Assembly: GCA_025355595.1 (NCBI GenBank)
Contig: JANXZI010000064.1
Span: 1 to 6,019, forward strand
Reading direction: 5' to 3'
From: Spartobacteria bacterium
GTDB lineage: Bacteria > Verrucomicrobiota > Verrucomicrobiia > Chthoniobacterales > Chthoniobacteraceae
Length of the DNA stretch: 6,019 nucleotides
Shown piece by piece: positions 1-5,281 of the stretch (positions within the stretch are counted from its first letter, which is position 1; each line of letters opens with the position of its first letter). The position numbers and the translations under genes were made by a program. Under the pieces are notes generated by a model, which saw only the letters and a program-made list of their open reading frames with translations, was not told where the DNA came from and ran no database searches.

Positions 1-1583
1 CGCGCGACGCTCGGCGTGGGATTGTGCTGGATGATGAAATTCTGCCAGTCCGCGATCCACACCGCGCCATCCGGGCCGACCTCGGCGCACACGGGCGAAG
101 TCCACTCGTCGCTGCTCGCGAAAATCGGCATCGCATCGAGCGCCTTCCAGCCTGCGCCGTCCGCCTGCACATCCATGAGGTTCACGACTTTCATCGTCGG
201 CTCGCACACCATCGCCTTGCCCTGGAATCGCGCGGGCAGCTTCGACGAGTAGATGAATGTCGAGCCTGCCGCCGCGGTGTAGCCGCCCCAGTGCGCGCCG
301 TTCGCATCAGCGCCGAATACATCCACCTGCCGGTAGTTCGGCGTGATCGCGCGCACCTGCTCGACGGCGTTGATCTTCTTCGCCGTCATCCCGCGCACAC
401 CCGCGGGCCAGCTCGTCGCCGGGATGCCGCCAAAGAAAATCGGCGCACCATTCGCCGTGCCGCCGAACTGATCGCCGGCGTCGTTCGCACCGTGCCCCCA
501 CGCGTTGTTCGTGAACTGATGCAGAAACTCCAGCGCCGAGCCGTCCGGCTTGAAGCGATACGTGCCCATCGAAAACTCGAACGGCGCACCGCCGACCGTG
601 CCCTTGAAGCCCGAGTAGCCGACGCAGCCGTAGAGCCAGTTGTCGTAGCCAAAGTGCAAATTGCTCGCCTGCGCATGCGTGTCGCGGATGCCCCAACCAT
701 CAATGAGCACCTCGCGCACGTCCGCCTTGTCGTCGCCATTCGTGTCCTTGAGGAAAAGCAACTGTGGCGGCTGCGCGACGATCACTCCGCCGCGCGCGAA
801 GACGAGGCCCGTCGGCAGGTTCAGCTTGTCGGCGTAGACGGTGAACTTGTCCGCACGCCCCGTGCCTTTCGTGTCCTCGCAAATGATGATCTTGTCGTGC
901 CCCGCGCCGCCCTCGACGACGCCGTGCGGATAGTCGCTCGTCGCCGCGACCCACAGGCGCCCGCGCGCGTCCCACGCAAAGGCGATCGGCTTCCCGATTT
1001 CCGGATCGCTCGCGTAAAGCTCCAGTTTCAAATCCGCCGGCACCTGCGTGCGCTCCATCGCGCCCTTCGCGCTAAACGGATGCTGATACGTGATCGCCTC
1101 CGCGCGCTTCTCATAGTTCGCGACGAGCGGATTTTTCTCCCGCACCTCCGGCACGCGCTGCGCGTGAAATTTCTCCCACTCCGCTTTCGCCGCCGGGTCC
1201 ACCGTCGCAAGGATCGTCGAGCGAATGGCCGAAGGCGCGTCGCTGTCCTTGATCCCCACGACACGCTTCTTCGCCTTCAGTGCCGCAAGCGCTGGAGCAT
1301 CGCCGCCGCCGAGGACCATCGCGACATCGTAAAGCCCCGCCATCTTTTCGCTCAGCCCCGACGCCGCAGTGAAGTAGTCGAAGTAAATCGCATCACGCCC
1401 GAGTTGCTCCATCGCGACACGCAGCACACCCGCCTTGATCTGCTCCGCGCCCGTCGGATCAAAGAACAGCACGCGCAGCGGACGCGGCTCCGCGGCGACT
1501 GCGTGTGGAATCGCAGTAGCGAAAAATACGGCTGCGGAAATTGCGCGAATCGAAACGGCCAGGGGACGGGGAATGCGGTTCAT
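1..1583 (-). CDS. PVC-type secreted dehydrogenase (beta-propeller), N-terminal 527 residues, 3' end outside window
   Basis: Reads from ATG at 1583 and is still open at base 1, so the C-terminus is missing. Residues 1-31 look like a Sec signal peptide: Arg at 3, 6 and 13, a hydrophobic stretch at about 14-27, and likely cleavage after AVA (28-30). Residues 36-130 resemble the start of a ThuA-like alpha/beta domain (RVLFFDPTG, then YDVAMVLGGG at 85-94) but are shorter than a full one. From about 180 the protein matches the 'putative membrane-bound dehydrogenase' family of Planctomycetes and Verrucomicrobia: IGKPIAFAWDARGRLWVA (196-213), a DTNGDDKAD calcium-loop-like motif (280-288), DTHAQASNLHFGYDNWLYG (301-319), TANGAP (376-381), GYTAAAG (434-440), DEWTSP...AEVGPDGAVWIADW (492-513). 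Relatives are periplasmic propellers, usually followed by HEAT-like repeats and a c-type heme CxxCH domain; that part is not visible here. The substrate is unknown. No clear Shine-Dalgarno. An in-frame ATG at 1640 exists, but only the 1583 start puts the signal peptide at the N-terminus. The 93-bp gap to selO shows no convincing promoter or terminator. Confidence 0.88.
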   Translation of the reverse strand, partial: MNRIPRPLAVSIRAISAAVFFATAIPHAVAAEPRPLRVLFFDPTGAEQIKAGVLRVAMEQLGRDAIYFDYFTAASGLSEKMAGLYDVAMVLGGGDAPALAALKAKKRVVGIKDSDAPSAIRSTILATVDPAAKAEWEKFHAQRVPEVREKNPLVANYEKRAEAITYQHPFSAKGAMERTQVPADLKLELYASDPEIGKPIAFAWDARGRLWVAATSDYPHGVVEGGAGHDKIIICEDTKGTGRADKFTVYADKLNLPTGLVFARGGVIVAQPPQLLFLKDTNGDDKADVREVLIDGWGIRDTHAQASNLHFGYDNWLYGCVGYSGFKGTVGGAPFEFSMGTYRFKPDGSALEFLHQFTNNAWGHGANDAGDQFGGTANGAPIFFGGIPATSWPAGVRGMTAKKINAVEQVRAITPNYRQVDVFGADANGAHWGGYTAAAGSTFIYSSKLPARFQGKAMVCEPTMKVVNLMDVQADGAGWKALDAMPIFASSDEWTSPVCAEVGPDGAVWIADWQNFIIQHNPTPSVA

Positions 1584-1676
1584 GGTTTTTGGGAACTCGG
1601 AGGTGCAGGTATCAGTAACCGCTGACGCTGCCAACCCCATCTGACATGTTTTGTGGGAAATCGGCCAACCGCCGGT

Positions 1677-3185
1677 TCATGTGCCGCAGTAGGTCTGGTA
1701 CGCGCCACCGCCCGCCGGTGCGGACGAGCGAAACTCCGGCGCGTGCTGCGCGTGATCGTAGGGCGCAGCGAGAACTTCCAGCAGACTCTCCATCACGCGC
1801 AAGTCTCCGTGCTCCGCCGCGGCGAGCGCGACTTCGACGAGATGATTGCGCGGGGTCACGGCGGGATTGCTCGCACGCCGAAGCTGCGCGGAATCCGCGG
1901 ACGCTTGCGATTGCCGCCCGAGACGGGCCTGCCATCGCGCGTGCCACGCGGAAAAATCGGCGTCCTTTTGCCATGCCTCATCGGTCGCGGTGTCGTGCGC
2001 CAGCGAGGCAAAGGTGTTCGTGAAATCGGCCTTCGCATTTCGCATCCATGCCAGCAGCGACTCGATCAGCGCCGCGTCCCCGGCCTCCTCCGCAAAGAGG
2101 CCGAGCTTCCTCCTCATGCCAGCAAGCCAGTGATGCTCGAAGCGATCTTTGAAACCCGCCAGCGCCTCCTCCGCCAGCGCCACTGCCCGCTCTTCCTCTG
2201 GGTGCAGCACAGCCAGCAGCGTCTCGGCGAGCCGCGTCAGATTCCACTGCGCGATGCCCGGCTGTTTTCCGAAGGCGTAGCGCCCGTGCCGATCGATCGA
2301 ACTGAACACCGTCGCCGGATCGTACGCGTCCATGAAAGCACACGGCCCATAGTCAATCGTGTCGCCGGAGAGCGCCATGTTGTCGGTGTTCATCACGCCG
2401 TGCACGAAGCCGACGCACATCCACTGCGCGATGAGCGCGGCCTGACGCTCGATCACTGCACTCAGCAGCGCGAGCGGCGGATTTTCACCCTCCGCGAGTG
2501 CCGGGAAATGTCGCCGCAACGTGTAGTCCGTGAGCGCACGCACGGCCGCCTCATCGCCCGCAGCCGCGGCCCACTCGAAAGTTCCCACGCGGATGTGACT
2601 CGCCGCCACGCGTGTGAGCACCGCGCCTTGCATCACTTCCTGCCGGTACACTTCCTCACCCGTCGCCACCACCGCGAGGCTGCGCGTGGTCGGGATCCCG
2701 AGCGCGTGCATGGCTTCGCTGATGATGTATTCGCGCAGCATCGGCCCCAGCGCCGCGCGCCCGTCGCCGCGCCGGGAAAATGGAGTCGGCCCTGCGCCCT
2801 TGAGCTGGATGTCAAAGCGCGCACCGAGCGCCGTGATCTGCTCGCCGAGCAGGATCGCGCGGCCATCGCCGAGCGTCGTGAAATTCCCGTACTGATGCCC
2901 CGCATACGCCTGCGCGATCGGCGCAGAGCCGGGCGGCAATTCATTGCCGGAAAAAATCGCCGCCCCCGCATTCAGCGCATCGGCATCCAGCCCCAGCGAC
3001 TCCGCCAGCCGCCGGTTGAAAATCACGAGCCTCGGCGCACGCACCAGCGTAGGAGCGACGGCGGCGTGAAACAACTTCGGCAGCCCCGCGTAGGAATGCT
3101 CCAGCCGCCAGCCAGCCGCCTGATCGGGTGTTGCAATGTGCGCGTCCAATTTTGCAGCCGGGTTATCCGAGCTTGATCCACACAA
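1677..3185 (-). CDS. selO: Protein adenylyltransferase SelO (YdiU/UPF0061 family)
   Basis: About 502 residues, close to the usual bacterial SelO length. The family has a kinase-like fold with ATP bound in flipped orientation, and transfers AMP to Ser/Thr/Tyr of target proteins, with a role in the oxidative-stress response. Visible hallmarks: AYAGHQYGNFTTLGDGRA (93-110); QLKGAGPTPFSRRGDGRA (127-144), with Lys129 as the probable ATP-phosphate-binding lysine; LREYIISEAMHALGIPTTRSL (150-170); HGVMNTDNM (262-270) and DYGP (278-281). Asp268 (base), Asn269 and Asp278 (metal) have the same 1- and 9-residue spacing as Asp252/Asn253/Asp262 of the characterised Pseudomonas enzyme. The C-terminus is Cys-Gly-Thr, with Cys where animal SelO has selenocysteine. 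The start is uncertain: the frame has no ATG near its 5' end. TTG at 3185 overlaps the upstream gene by 23 bp; TTG at 3149 would remove 12 residues and start 13 bp after the upstream stop. Neither has a good ribosome binding site, and both keep the conserved region, which begins near Trp26. Confidence 0.95.
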   Translation of the reverse strand: MCGSSSDNPAAKLDAHIATPDQAAGWRLEHSYAGLPKLFHAAVAPTLVRAPRLVIFNRRLAESLGLDADALNAGAAIFSGNELPPGSAPIAQAYAGHQYGNFTTLGDGRAILLGEQITALGARFDIQLKGAGPTPFSRRGDGRAALGPMLREYIISEAMHALGIPTTRSLAVVATGEEVYRQEVMQGAVLTRVAASHIRVGTFEWAAAAGDEAAVRALTDYTLRRHFPALAEGENPPLALLSAVIERQAALIAQWMCVGFVHGVMNTDNMALSGDTIDYGPCAFMDAYDPATVFSSIDRHGRYAFGKQPGIAQWNLTRLAETLLAVLHPEEERAVALAEEALAGFKDRFEHHWLAGMRRKLGLFAEEAGDAALIESLLAWMRNAKADFTNTFASLAHDTATDEAWQKDADFSAWHARWQARLGRQSQASADSAQLRRASNPAVTPRNHLVEVALAAAEHGDLRVMESLLEVLAAPYDHAQHAPEFRSSAPAGGGAYQTYCGT

Positions 3186-3591
3186 ACACGATGAACGCCA
3201 CGATCACCGCGACCGCAATCGCCACGGCAACCGCAGGCCCGCGATCACCAACGACCAGGACAGGCTTCTGCTCCGGCACGCGCGCCCCTGCGCGCAGCAG
3301 CGACTGATACATGGCCTCCTGCGACGAGAAGACACGGTATGCGGAGACAAATCCCATCGCGGCGAACGCCGGGATCGAGAGCCCGAGCATCAGCCATCCT
3401 TGCTGCAACCCCGCGAGGACGGCGGCGGTGCTCCGGTTCCCGCCGTGGCCCATGCTGCTGAGCAGGATCACCGCAAAGACCAAACCGCCCACCGCGCCAA
3501 TCACCGCGCCACGAATCGCAATGACAGTCCGGCCCGGCCGGCGGCTGCGTGACCACTTCCACAGGAACATGTCGCGCTGACGTTCATTCAT
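3163..3591 (-). CDS. Small membrane protein of unknown function, three predicted transmembrane segments
   Basis: 142 residues, family not recognised. The N-terminus is short and basic (MNERQRD...WSRSRRPGR, residues 1-21), followed by three hydrophobic stretches: about 22-47 (Gly/Ala/Val-rich), 65-87 (starting GWLMLGLSIPAFAAMGF) and 119-140 (an almost pure Ala/Val/Ile run ending FVWIKLG). The positive-inside rule puts the basic N-terminus in the cytoplasm. The loop at 48-64 would then be outside, and the loop at 88-118, which contains a possible amphipathic helix (SSQEAMYQSLLRAGARV), inside. No signal peptidase site, lipobox or catalytic motif is visible. Its ATG lies 24 bp after the helicase stop and its TAA lies inside or just before the selO start, so it is probably co-transcribed and perhaps translationally coupled to selO. 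The gene is supported by the hydrophobic periodicity of this frame and the tight fit between neighbours. A start at Met8 (3570) is possible. No Shine-Dalgarno stands out. Confidence 0.75.
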   Translation of the reverse strand: MNERQRDMFLWKWSRSRRPGRTVIAIRGAVIGAVGGLVFAVILLSSMGHGGNRSTAAVLAGLQQGWLMLGLSIPAFAAMGFVSAYRVFSSQEAMYQSLLRAGARVPEQKPVLVVGDRGPAVAVAIAVAVIVAFIVFVWIKLG

Positions 3592-3615
3592 AGGTTTCTT
3601 GCCGTTTGTGCAGAA

Positions 3616-4755
3616 TCACCGCGCCCGCTGCTCACGTTGCTCGGTAAAAGTGACGCGCAGCTTCGCTTCGAGCACGGCGATGTCGCGCTTCTCATTCGCC
3701 TCGATGAGCGCGAGCGACAGGCCCTTGTTCCCCGCCCGCGCCGTCCGCCCGGCGCGATGCGTGTAGTATTGGATCTGATCGGGGAGCTGGTGGTGAATCA
3801 CAAACGACAGCCCCGCCACATCAATCCCGCGCGCCGCGACATCCGTCGCGACCATGAACTGAATGCGCTCCTTCTTGAAGGCCCGCATCACCTTGTCCCG
3901 CTCCTTTTGCATGAGGTCTCCCTGCAGCACATCCACCGACAGCCCGAGCGCGATCAGCTCCCTGCACAGCGTGATGGCCCCTTCCCTCGTCCGGCAAAAA
4001 ATCAGCCCGCGCTTTTCCTTCTGACGCTGGAGAAAATCCGCGATGAACTCCGTCTTGTGCTCGCGTTTGCAAAGGGCGAACCGGTGCTCGATGTCGCGGT
4101 TCACCACATGCGATTGATCGATCTGGATCGAGTGCGCCTGCGGGGACATGCAGCCCTTGATCAACTGCTGGATCGCCTCTGGGAATGTCGCGGAGAACAG
4201 CCACGTGCTGCGCCGATTCGAGGCGAGACTCAGAATTTTCGACAGCTCCACTTTGAACCCCATGGTCAGCATCTCGTCCGCCTCATCAAGCACCAGATGC
4301 CGCACGGAATCCAGCGTGAGGGCCTTGCGCACGATCAGGTCAATCAGCCGTCCCGGCGTGGCCACCACGATGTGCGTCGGCCTGCGCAGCGCCAGCACCT
4401 GACGGTCCAGATTGTCGCCGCCGCTCACCACTTCCACGAACATCTTCTCCGTGTATTTGGTGAAGCGGAAAAGCTGCTTCCCGATCTGCTTCGCCAACTC
4501 GCGCGTGGGCGCGATCACGAGCCCCTGAATCTCCTTCAGTTTCGGATCGATCTTCATCAGCAAAGGCAGGCCGAACGCCGCCGTCTTCCCCGTCCCCGTC
4601 TGCGCCTGCGCGATCAGATCGCCGCCGTCCTTCAGCAGAAAAGGGATCACCTTCGACTGCACTTTCGTCGGCGTGACGATGCCCAGCTCCTCCAAGCCGC
4701 GGATCATCTCCGCCGGGATTCCGAGTTCCTTGAAAGTAGGCGAGGCAGTGGACAT
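3616..4755 (-). CDS. DEAD-box ATP-dependent RNA helicase, minimal core
   Basis: 379 residues, probably an RNA-remodelling enzyme acting in ribosome assembly, mRNA decay or cold adaptation, as bacterial relatives do. Motifs in order: Q motif with Phe8 and TPTKVQ (28-33); Walker A/motif I AQTGTGKT (51-58); Ia PTRELA (83-88); GG (112-113); Ib TPGR (133-136); motif II DEAD (157-160); motif III SAT (188-190); motif IV LIFCRT (251-256); motif V ATDVAARGID (303-312); motif VI HRAGRTARAG (333-342). The two RecA-like domains fill nearly the whole protein. After motif VI only about 37 residues remain, with a short basic end (EQREQRAR) rather than the long basic tail or DbpA-type RNA-binding domain of many bacterial relatives, so I cannot assign deaD, rhlE, dbpA or cshA. 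Two positions differ from the most common form: LQGD instead of LHGD (278-281), and RTAR instead of RTGR in motif VI. The ATG at 4755 is preceded by GAGA about 8 bases upstream, inside the loop of a hairpin. It is probably the first gene of a unit with the membrane protein and selO. Confidence 0.96.
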   Translation of the reverse strand: MSTASPTFKELGIPAEMIRGLEELGIVTPTKVQSKVIPFLLKDGGDLIAQAQTGTGKTAAFGLPLLMKIDPKLKEIQGLVIAPTRELAKQIGKQLFRFTKYTEKMFVEVVSGGDNLDRQVLALRRPTHIVVATPGRLIDLIVRKALTLDSVRHLVLDEADEMLTMGFKVELSKILSLASNRRSTWLFSATFPEAIQQLIKGCMSPQAHSIQIDQSHVVNRDIEHRFALCKREHKTEFIADFLQRQKEKRGLIFCRTREGAITLCRELIALGLSVDVLQGDLMQKERDKVMRAFKKERIQFMVATDVAARGIDVAGLSFVIHHQLPDQIQYYTHRAGRTARAGNKGLSLALIEANEKRDIAVLEAKLRVTFTEQREQRAR

Positions 4756-4777
4756 GCGGTGTTCTCAGTCACACCGC
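4756..4777 (-). promoter_or_regulatory. 5'-UTR hairpin abutting the helicase start codon
   Basis: A perfect 7-bp inverted repeat: bases 4771-4777 pair with 4756-4762 around an 8-base loop. In the mRNA it reads GCGGUGU, loop GACUGAGA, ACACCGC, then AUG at once. The only Shine-Dalgarno-like bases (GAGA) are in the loop, about 8 bases before the AUG, and the 3' arm fills the spacer. The structure is seen directly; a role in translation control, for instance by the helicase itself or by temperature, is inference. Confidence 0.45.
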
Positions 4778-4873
4778 CCGGGATTGCCAGCGGAATGCAG
4801 CCCTTTCTGCCTGCTGTCGCCGGGACGCCGCGACTACAGTGGTTAAAAAAATGGGTTAGGGGCTGGGAGGATT

Positions 4874-4908
4874 CTGAGTTTCAAGTTCCAAGTTCAGAGT
4901 TCCAAGTT
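4874..4908. repeat. Tandem array of five 7-bp units (consensus about CCAAGTT)
   Basis: Five consecutive heptamers in exact register. The first two units are CTGAGTT and TCAAGTT; then CCAAGTT occurs twice, on either side of CAGAGTT. All five end in AGTT, with variation at the first three or four positions. Such arrays expand and contract by slippage in intergenic DNA. It starts about 119 bp upstream of the helicase start codon. Confidence 0.75.
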
Positions 4909-4957
4909 GAGCCCCGCGCAGCGGCTTCACAATTTCAGAGGGCGCATTCGGACTGGC

Positions 4958-4981
4958 AGTTCGCCTGCGGCGGGCTGAACT
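4958..4981. repeat. Imperfect palindrome / hairpin
   Basis: AGTTC (4958-4962) pairs with GAACT (4977-4981), and GCC (4963-4965) with GGC (4973-4975), leaving one unpaired T at 4976 and a 7-base loop. That is an 8-bp stem, but it has no T run after it on either strand, so it looks more like a repetitive palindrome than an intrinsic terminator. Confidence 0.5.
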
Positions 4982-5040
4982 CGGAAAGTGGCACTCAGAA
5001 TGCGGCGACTGAGCGGCTCTTTTGCCCCGGAGGCGCAGAG

Positions 5041-5087
5041 GGAAATTAGCCGGGGGTCAAGCGAGGAACGAGCGACATCCCCGGATC
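5041..5087 (+). repeat. Left arm of the nested inverted repeat, itself a palindrome
   Basis: CCGGGG (5050-5055) pairs with CCCCGG (5079-5084) inside the arm, and GTC (5056-5058) with GAC (5074-5076) if two bases bulge. The loop carries GCGAGGAACGAGCG. This is one copy of a hairpin unit whose partner lies at 5183-5231 in the opposite orientation. Confidence 0.7.
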
Positions 5088-5182
5088 GACAAGCCAAACG
5101 AAACCGCCCCGGACGAGCGGCGGAACCGTCGCGACCGCACACCTTCCGGCGCCGCCTCCGGGGCGCATTCGCCATGACCGGT

Positions 5183-5231
5183 GATCCGGGGGTGCCGCTC
5201 GTTTCACTCGCTTTACCCCCGGCTAATTTCC
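5183..5231 (-). repeat. Right arm of the nested inverted repeat, itself a palindrome
   Basis: CCGGGGGT (5186-5193) is perfectly complementary to ACCCCCGG (5215-5222), an 8-bp stem around a 21-base loop. Read on the minus strand, this arm matches the left arm closely, with GCGAGTGAAACGAGCG where the left arm has GCGAGGAACGAGCG. Confidence 0.7.
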
Positions 5232-5252
5232 GCCAACCCTTCGGGTGGAAAT
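5226..5252 (-). terminator. Possible hairpin terminator downstream of xylA (weak)
   Basis: ATTTCC (5226-5231) pairs with GGAAAT (5247-5252), and inside it ACCC (5236-5239) with GGGT (5243-5246) around a 3-base loop, with a 4-base bulge on one side. It starts 30 bases past the xylA stop codon, where a terminator would be expected. There is no T run after it on the minus strand, so intrinsic termination is doubtful. It overlaps the edge of the large inverted repeat. Confidence 0.3.
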
Positions 5253-5281
5253 CCGACCGTCACCCTATTGCGCGAGGCTCA

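Larger units (their letters stand above)
5041..5231. repeat. 191-bp nested inverted repeat (REP/BIME- or MITE-like)
   Basis: The outer ends are a perfect 17-bp inverted repeat: GGAAATTAGCCGGGGGT at 5041-5057 against its complement at 5215-5231. Similarity continues inward to 47- and 49-base arms (5041-5087 and 5183-5231), which share AAGCGAG, AACGAGCG and CCCCGGATC with a few substitutions and small gaps. The 95-bp centre holds a further perfect 9-bp inverted repeat (CGCCCCGGA at 5105-5113, complement at 5157-5165) and then GGCGGAA against TTCC...GCCGCC. The whole element could fold into one long branched hairpin or cruciform. No transposase and no obvious target-site duplication are visible. 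Mobile element remnant, REP-type element or structured RNA all remain possible. Confidence 0.85.
4756..5281. other. Gene-free intergenic region between xylA and the helicase, rich in repeats
   Basis: About 525 bp with no credible coding sequence. Open frames crossing it, such as an Arg-rich minus-strand frame at 4927-5175, run through inverted repeats and resemble no protein. From the helicase side it holds the start-codon hairpin, a run of seven T on the minus strand near 4845-4851 (plus-strand A run), a 7-bp tandem array (4874-4908), a hairpin at 4958-4981, a large nested inverted repeat (5041-5231) and a small hairpin at 5226-5252. The helicase promoter must lie here unless xylA reads through, but I could not pick convincing -35/-10 boxes. 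Confidence 0.8.

Noticed and set aside
24..1625. Long plus-strand open frame (about 530 residues) opposite the dehydrogenase
   Set aside because: The minus frame shows clear family motifs and a signal peptide. The plus frame is Arg/His/Ala-rich with no motif, the usual antisense shadow in GC-rich DNA.
1584..1676. Possible promoter for the dehydrogenase (TTGGCA-like box in the selO-dehydrogenase gap)
   Set aside because: The only -35-like hexamer has no acceptable -10 partner at normal spacing, so I cannot support a promoter call.
1667..1677. Palindrome AACCGCCGGTT at the end of selO as a terminator
   Set aside because: The two 5-bp halves leave only one base between them, so it cannot form that hairpin, and no T run follows on the minus strand. 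It could at most be a protein-binding site.
1653..3176. Long plus-strand open frame (about 500 residues) opposite selO
   Set aside because: It mirrors the SelO coding frame, has an Arg-rich low-information composition, and resembles no family.
4838..4852. Run of seven T on the minus strand as an intrinsic terminator tail
   Set aside because: No stable GC stem lies directly upstream on the minus strand, and it is about 430 bp past the xylA stop.
3637..5049. Plus-strand open frame opposite the helicase and into the intergenic region
   Set aside because: Shadow of the helicase gene. Its tail translates the heptamer array and palindromes, giving a repetitive SEFQV-type peptide that is not a real protein.
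4927..5175. Minus-strand 82-residue open frame in the intergenic region
   Set aside because: It runs through one arm and the centre of the inverted repeat, is Arg-rich, and has no recognisable features.
5041..5231. CRISPR array or insertion sequence
   Set aside because: The repeats are inverted and few, not regularly spaced direct repeats, and there is no transposase or cas gene in the window.
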